Part shown: in pieces, positions 22,485 to 26,777 of the stretch
Position numbering within the stretch: position 1 is the stretch's first letter
Layout: every line of letters starts with the position of its first letter
Origin: Ktedonobacterales bacterium
GTDB lineage: Bacteria > Chloroflexota > Ktedonobacteria > Ktedonobacterales > JACDGC01
NCBI GenBank assembly: GCA_013815535.1
Contig: JACDGC010000007.1
Coordinates: 1 to 26,777 of the forward strand
DNA: 26,777 nucleotides
Reading direction: 5' to 3'
The notes under the pieces: generated by a model
Database searches by the model: none
What the model was told of the DNA's origin: nothing
What the model saw: the letters and a program-made list of their open reading frames with translations, nothing else
Position numbers and translations under genes: made by a program

Positions 22485-23321
22485 TTAGCTCTTGAAGAAG
22501 GCCGCCAGATCGGTGTTCAATTGCGCGGCATGGGTTTTCGGCAGCCCATGCGGCGCGCCGGGATAGATCTTCAAGGTGGCATGCTTGACGAGCTTCACCG
22601 CCAACTCGGAGGTGTCGGCGAGAGGCGCGATCTGATCATCTTCGCCGTGGATGATGAGCATCGGCAGCCGCAACTGATCGATCTGTTTGAGGTCGTCGGT
22701 CAGGTCTGTCTCAGACCACATCGTCACGCCCTCATAGGCCGCCACAAAGTTGCACTGCATCGACAAGCGCCAGAACTGGTCTCGCAGTCCCTGCGACACT
22801 TTCGCGCCCTGACGATTCGCGCCATAAAAAGGGATGCTGAGGTCTTCGTAAAACTGTGCCCGATCCTGCTCGAGGCTGGTGCGGACTTGATCGAAATTGG
22901 CTTTGGGCTGACCCTTGGGGTTGGTGGGCGTTTGCAGCATCAGCGGGGAAGGGGCGTCGATGGTGACCAGTTTCGCCACGCGGCCCTGCCCATGCTGGGC
23001 GACATAGCGCGTGATCTCTGACCCGCCCGTGGAGTGGCCGACCAGGATCACATCGCGCAGGTCGAGCTGTTCCACAAGTTGCGCCAGGTCGGCGGCGACG
23101 GTCGTCAGATCGTGGCCCTCCCACGGCTGGCTCGAACGGCCATGTCCCCGGCGGTCGTGCGCGATGACGCGATAGCCCTGGTTGGCCGTGCGGTACATCT
23201 GCTCTTCCCAGTCTTCGCCGCTCAGTGGCCAGCCATGGCTAAAAATGACGGGCTGCCCACTGCCCCAATCTTTGTAGAAAATGCTGGTTCCGTCGCGCGT
23301 CGTGATCGTTCCTGAACTCAT
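22485..23321 (-). CDS. Alpha/beta hydrolase, non-haem chloroperoxidase/esterase type (copy A)
   Basis: This 278-residue protein shows HGWPLSGEDWEEQM with the oxyanion-hole region, AHDRRGHGRSSQP (55-67), the nucleophile elbow GHSTGG (Ser97), the acid in IIHGEDDQIAP (about Asp228) and the base in GAPHGLPKT (His258). This is the arrangement of the cofactor-free haloperoxidase/arylesterase family; the native role is most often esterase or lactonase activity. No signal peptide is present. It is collinear and ungapped with the gene just upstream. The start at 23321 has AAAGGA upstream. A hairpin at 23381-23405 separates it from the upstream copy. Confidence 0.92.
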   Translation of the reverse strand: MSSGTITTRDGTSIFYKDWGSGQPVIFSHGWPLSGEDWEEQMYRTANQGYRVIAHDRRGHGRSSQPWEGHDLTTVAADLAQLVEQLDLRDVILVGHSTGGSEITRYVAQHGQGRVAKLVTIDAPSPLMLQTPTNPKGQPKANFDQVRTSLEQDRAQFYEDLSIPFYGANRQGAKVSQGLRDQFWRLSMQCNFVAAYEGVTMWSETDLTDDLKQIDQLRLPMLIIHGEDDQIAPLADTSELAVKLVKHATLKIYPGAPHGLPKTHAAQLNTDLAAFFKS

Positions 23322-23380
23322 GGTCGAGTGTCCTTTTCTTTGGTTGCGTGGCTCACAGGGTGGCGGTGAGGCGTGTTGAT

Positions 23381-23405
23381 CGTCCCCTTGGGGGTCAAGG
23401 GGACG
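23381..23405. terminator. Perfect 10-bp hairpin between the two hydrolase genes
   Basis: CGTCCCCTTG-GGGGT-CAAGGGGACG has a 5-base loop. It begins 24 bases after the stop of copy B in the direction of transcription and has no T-tract. It may limit read-through or stabilise the upstream message. Confidence 0.5.
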
Positions 23406-23428
23406 ACGGCCGGGGGGTGGCAGATGAC

Positions 23429-24265
23429 TTAACTGGCGAGAAAAGCCAGCAGGTCGGCGCTGAACTGCTCGACATTGGTCTGCGGCAACCCATGCGGACT
23501 ACCGGGGTAGCGTTTGAGCGTCGAATTGCGGACCAGCTTGACCGTCAATTCGGACGCGGCGGCGATGGGCACGATTTGGTCATCATCCCCGTGGATGAGC
23601 AGCATCGGCGTCCCCATCTGGTCGATCTGTTTCAGATCTTCGGTCAGGTCCGTCTCGGAAAATACTTTGATGCATTCATAGGCCGTGGCGAAGTCGCACT
23701 GCATCGACAGCCGCCAGAAGTGGTCGCGCAGCCCCTGCGAGACGGTGGAACCGGGGCGATTGGCGCCATAAAAGGGCGCGCTGAGGTCCTGGTAGAACTG
23801 CGAGCGATCCTTGAGCAATCCCGTGCGCAGTTGATCGAAATTGGCGAGGGGCTGGCCTTTGGGGTTGGCGGGGGTTTGCAACATCAGCGGGGGGATGGCA
23901 TCGACCAGCACGATCTTGGCGACGCGGCCCTGCCCATGCTGCGCCAGATAGCGCGTGACTTCGCCGCCGCCGGTGGAATGTCCCACCAGCACGATATCGT
24001 GCAAATCCAACTGCTCGATGAGGGCCGCCAAATCGGCGGCATAGGTCGTCAGGTCATTGCCCCCCCATGGCTGGCCAGAGCGCCCATGCCCCCGGCGGTC
24101 GTGCGCGATGGCGCGATAGCCCTGGCTGGCGGTGAGGTAGAGGTGTTCGTCCCACGCATCGGCACTGAGCGGCCAGCCGTGGCTAAAGACGACGGGCTGC
24201 CCGCTGCCCCAGTCTTTGTAGAAGATGCTGACGCCGTCTTTGGTGGTGATCGTGCTGGAACTCAT
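23429..24265 (-). CDS. Alpha/beta hydrolase, non-haem chloroperoxidase/esterase type (copy B)
   Basis: This protein has the same length (278 residues) and layout as copy A: SHGWPLSADAWDEHLY, AHDRRGHGRSGQP, nucleophile Ser97 in GHSTGG, acid in LIHGDDDQIVP, base His258 in GSPHGLPQT. By eye the two are about 70% identical without gaps, so they are a tandem duplication. Differences cluster in the cap and pocket segments (for example SPLMLQTPTN versus PPLMLQTPAN and AYEGVTMW versus AYECIKVF), which could mean different substrates. The ATG at 24265 is chosen because the two N-termini then align exactly; AAAGGGA lies about 10 bases upstream. An in-frame extension to 24433 is rejected. Confidence 0.92.
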   Translation of the reverse strand: MSSSTITTKDGVSIFYKDWGSGQPVVFSHGWPLSADAWDEHLYLTASQGYRAIAHDRRGHGRSGQPWGGNDLTTYAADLAALIEQLDLHDIVLVGHSTGGGEVTRYLAQHGQGRVAKIVLVDAIPPLMLQTPANPKGQPLANFDQLRTGLLKDRSQFYQDLSAPFYGANRPGSTVSQGLRDHFWRLSMQCDFATAYECIKVFSETDLTEDLKQIDQMGTPMLLIHGDDDQIVPIAAASELTVKLVRNSTLKRYPGSPHGLPQTNVEQFSADLLAFLAS

Positions 24266-24429
24266 GGTTGGCACATCCCTTTCTGCGAGTGGGGACCTCA
24301 CGCGGTGGTTGAGGCCCTGTTCTGCTGCCTCGGTGACAGCTTCCACCTTTAGGATGCCAGGAGCGCGTGATATGAACGTGACAGCGGCGCCAGGCGATGG
24401 GACAAAGCAGTTGGTGGGATGGCGCACCG

Positions 24430-26777
24430 TCATACCGAGGGCAAGCGCTGCCGGGCCGCGTGAGCGAAATGGTCGCGCACCGCCGGCTCGGTGAGGCGTT
24501 CGGCCAACCCATCGATGCTGGCCGTAGCCTGGGTGAGGGCGGCGTGGGCGCCATCAGCGTCACCCTGCGCGGTCAGATGCGCCGCGAGGGCGCCCATGAT
24601 GGGCCACTGCTCCCCAGGCAGACCCATCGCTTCTGCCAGTGCGGATGCCTCGCGCAGGTGGGCAAGGGCGGCGGCAGGGTCGCCCGCGTCATCATCGAGC
24701 AGGGCTTGCATGCGCAGCCACATCAGGCGATAGCGGCGGTTGGTGCCCAGCGCCGCCGCCAGCCCATCCGCATCGGCCTGGGCGCGAGCCCGCTCCCCTG
24801 CACGCAGCAACGCCTCGGTTTCATAGTAGCGCGCGAGATCATAGCCGTTGAGTTGTGTCGCCGTGGCGGCGCGCACGGCGTGGGCCAGGATGGTTGCTTC
24901 ATAGGCCTGCGCCCACTCCCCGGCAAGGGCGAACTGGGTACACCAACGGGTCGCGGGCAGCAGGCGCTCCCATGCGGGTTTGTTCTCTGCATAACGCGTT
25001 GCTTTTTCCAACTCCTCGTGGGCCTGCGCCACCTGCAAGAGCGTGTGGAAGATATCGACATAGCTGCATTGTGACGTGACGCGCGTTGGGTCCGTGGAAA
25101 TCACGGTTCCTGCGCGCATCGCTACGCGCAACTGCTCCGCCTCTTGCCAGGCGTCTTGATACGCCCCGTCTTCCAGCAACCCCCATATTCGGTGCAGAAG
25201 GTAGAGATGGAAAAAACGGGGTTCGTGGCGTTGCGTGATGATCTGCCACGCCAGCGCGAGCGCTGCACGTCCGGTCGCGCCTTCTCCCAGGTGCAGCCGC
25301 GCGGATCCCAGCCGGACCAACATCCATGCCCCCCATTGGCACGCCGAATTGTTTTGCAGCGTCGGTTGGCTCTGGAGTAACGGTGCGATAGTGGGCAGAA
25401 ACGTTGACCAGTCGCGGGGACGAACAAAGGGAGGTGGCGGGGGAAACATGCTGTCAGTGCTGCGGGCTTGCGCTGCGAACATCACGAGACTTTCTTCGTC
25501 GGCCACACATTCGGCTTCCCATTCACCTCGGCGCTGATGGATGGAACTCAGCACATTGAGACATTTCCCAATTTCGAAGGTGTCACGTTCCTCACGGGCA
25601 AGGCGCAGGGCGTTGTGCGCCTCGGCCCACGCGCGCGGCAGGTCTTCGAGACTGACGGCGACCCTGGCTAAATCATTTTTTGTTGCCAGTTGCTCATGGC
25701 GATCGCCCATGGCTTCATACAACACGTAAGCTTCTTCGAACTGCTGTTGCGCGAGACGCGGATCGAGATCGAAGTTGAGGCTATGGTGCGCCAACAACCC
25801 CAGCGCCGCCGCTTGCAGATAGAGCGATCCAGTGATCTGCCCCTCCATGAGCAAGGCCAGGTGAGCGGCACGCGCTTGTTCCGTGTTGCCAATCTCCAGA
25901 TTCTCGTTCGCTACCCAATTAAAGATGATACTGCGCTGCTCATCTGATACGACCTCACGCAATACCTCGCGGCTGGGGGACGTTGTCAAGAGCTGGATGA
26001 GGTGTTCGCAGATGCGGATGATATCCAGGTGGGCACCAACGTGATTGGCCTCTGTTGTGGCTTGGAGTCCATGACGGACTGCGTCTTGCCACGCTTCTGC
26101 CGCCACTGCATGGCGAAACAGATCAGCGGATGTCGCCAGGTGGCGATCTTCAAGAAGCGCCAGAGCACGGCGATGCATGACCCGGCGGCGCGCCAGGGTC
26201 AGGTCGCCGTACACTGCTTCGGCCACGGTGTCATGTGTGAAGGCATAGTGGCTGCCGTCGGCGCGGAGTAATTGGCGGCGCTCCGCCACTTCCAGCGCTG
26301 TCAGGAGCGCTTCTTCATCGACCCCCGCAATGGCCTGGATGACCCCTTCGGTGAAGCGTCCACCCGCCACCGCCGCCGCCGCCACGACCCGTTGCGTCGT
26401 CGCATCCAGGTAACGGACACGGCGTAGTAACAATTCCCGCAACGTCTCCGGCACCCAGTCGGCTAATTGGGCCACATCCAGGTCCGCCGTGGTCCGTAGG
26501 GTCTCGTCCTGCCAGGTCACGACACCCCGTTCGACCAAGCCCTGGGCCACCTGCTCCAAATACAAGGGGTTGCCCGCCGTCACCGCAAACAGCCAATCGC
26601 ATAATGCTGGGCTGGCGGTGTCGTTCAAGAGCTTTAGTATGGCCTGCTGGCTATCAGCGGCGGAGAGCGCAGCCAGCGTGACGGGCACGACTGGGACCAG
26701 CCGTTCCGCCGCCACGACCCATCCGTGCAGGTCGGGCGATGTCGCCCGCTCCTCGGCGCGCAATGTCACCACCAGCT
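24430..26777 (-). CDS. Large AAA/TPR signal-transduction ATPase, C-terminal part only
   Basis: The frame is open past the right edge; about 780 residues are visible and the N-terminus is missing. The visible part starts in the end of an AAA_16-type NTPase domain (AVTAGNPLYLEQVAQGL at about 63-79, then a winged-helix-like region to about 190 with YAFTHDTVAEAVY). A long TPR-like helical array follows (about 195-775), with Ala-rich 34-residue-type repeats such as AALAHLREASALAEAMG. In Actinobacteria and Chloroflexota such proteins are usually LuxR/SARP regulators, adenylate cyclases or kinase-linked sensors with the effector domain at the N-terminus. No C-terminal LuxR helix-turn-helix is present (it ends HAARQRLPSV). 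P-loop and effector domains cannot be checked here. Confidence 0.85.
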   Translation of the reverse strand, partial: LVVTLRAEERATSPDLHGWVVAAERLVPVVPVTLAALSAADSQQAILKLLNDTASPALCDWLFAVTAGNPLYLEQVAQGLVERGVVTWQDETLRTTADLDVAQLADWVPETLRELLLRRVRYLDATTQRVVAAAAVAGGRFTEGVIQAIAGVDEEALLTALEVAERRQLLRADGSHYAFTHDTVAEAVYGDLTLARRRVMHRRALALLEDRHLATSADLFRHAVAAEAWQDAVRHGLQATTEANHVGAHLDIIRICEHLIQLLTTSPSREVLREVVSDEQRSIIFNWVANENLEIGNTEQARAAHLALLMEGQITGSLYLQAAALGLLAHHSLNFDLDPRLAQQQFEEAYVLYEAMGDRHEQLATKNDLARVAVSLEDLPRAWAEAHNALRLAREERDTFEIGKCLNVLSSIHQRRGEWEAECVADEESLVMFAAQARSTDSMFPPPPPFVRPRDWSTFLPTIAPLLQSQPTLQNNSACQWGAWMLVRLGSARLHLGEGATGRAALALAWQIITQRHEPRFFHLYLLHRIWGLLEDGAYQDAWQEAEQLRVAMRAGTVISTDPTRVTSQCSYVDIFHTLLQVAQAHEELEKATRYAENKPAWERLLPATRWCTQFALAGEWAQAYEATILAHAVRAATATQLNGYDLARYYETEALLRAGERARAQADADGLAAALGTNRRYRLMWLRMQALLDDDAGDPAAALAHLREASALAEAMGLPGEQWPIMGALAAHLTAQGDADGAHAALTQATASIDGLAERLTEPAVRDHFAHAARQRLPSV

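Noticed and set aside
23348..24352. 334-codon plus-strand frame
   Set aside because: Antisense to hydrolase copy B. A similar shadow over copy A (22521-23021) arises from the same duplicated sequence, so the likeness between the shadows is not evidence of coding.

Overview
The window is GC-rich bacterial DNA (by eye about 60-65% GC). It has TTGACA-type promoters, strong AGGAG ribosome binding sites and long co-directional operons with ATGA overlaps. A lipoprotein-type solute-binding protein, FCD/GntR regulation, a DinB-like protein and a large AAA/TPR regulator fit a soil- or compost-type Chloroflexota bacterium (Ktedonobacteria/Thermomicrobia-like). That placement is inference; there is no rRNA or other marker in the window.

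Region 1 (1-20880) is one divergent sugar-utilisation locus organised around a regulatory gap at 14795-15408. Leftward from a TTGACA-N17-TTATAC promoter (15085-15113) run a sugar-binding lipoprotein, two ABC permeases, a secreted beta-helix protein with two C-terminal discoidin domains, E1 alpha and E1 beta of a 2-oxoacid dehydrogenase, an aldose-epimerase-like protein, two SDR dehydrogenases, an enolase-superfamily dehydratase, a NIPSNAP protein, an RraA/HMG-type aldolase, and a large protein of unknown family that runs off the left edge. Rightward from a TTGACA-N18-TATATA promoter (15314-15343) run an FCD-type GntR repressor, a second enolase-superfamily enzyme, an SMP-30-type lactonase, a CocE/NonD hydrolase and a third SDR. 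There is no sugar kinase, no isomerase and no ABC ATPase. The simplest reading is a non-phosphorylative oxidative pathway: mutarotation, SDR oxidation to a lactone, SMP-30 hydrolysis to the acid, enolase-superfamily dehydration to a 2-keto-3-deoxy acid, aldol cleavage by the RraA-like enzyme to pyruvate plus an aldehyde, with the E1 pair acting on a 2-oxo acid. The sugar itself cannot be read from sequence. The two divergent promoters share an imperfect palindrome, a good candidate for the GntR operator.

Region 2 (20881-22484) holds a convergent gap with three stacked hairpins, a DinB-like gene on the minus strand, and about 770 bases without a convincing gene. That stretch is rich in inverted repeats and carries an isolated minus-strand promoter.

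Region 3 (22485-26777) has two tandem, closely related chloroperoxidase-type alpha/beta hydrolases and the C-terminal 780 or so residues of a large AAA/TPR signalling ATPase cut by the right edge, all on the minus strand. I saw no tRNA, rRNA, CRISPR array, transposase or recognisable insertion sequence.
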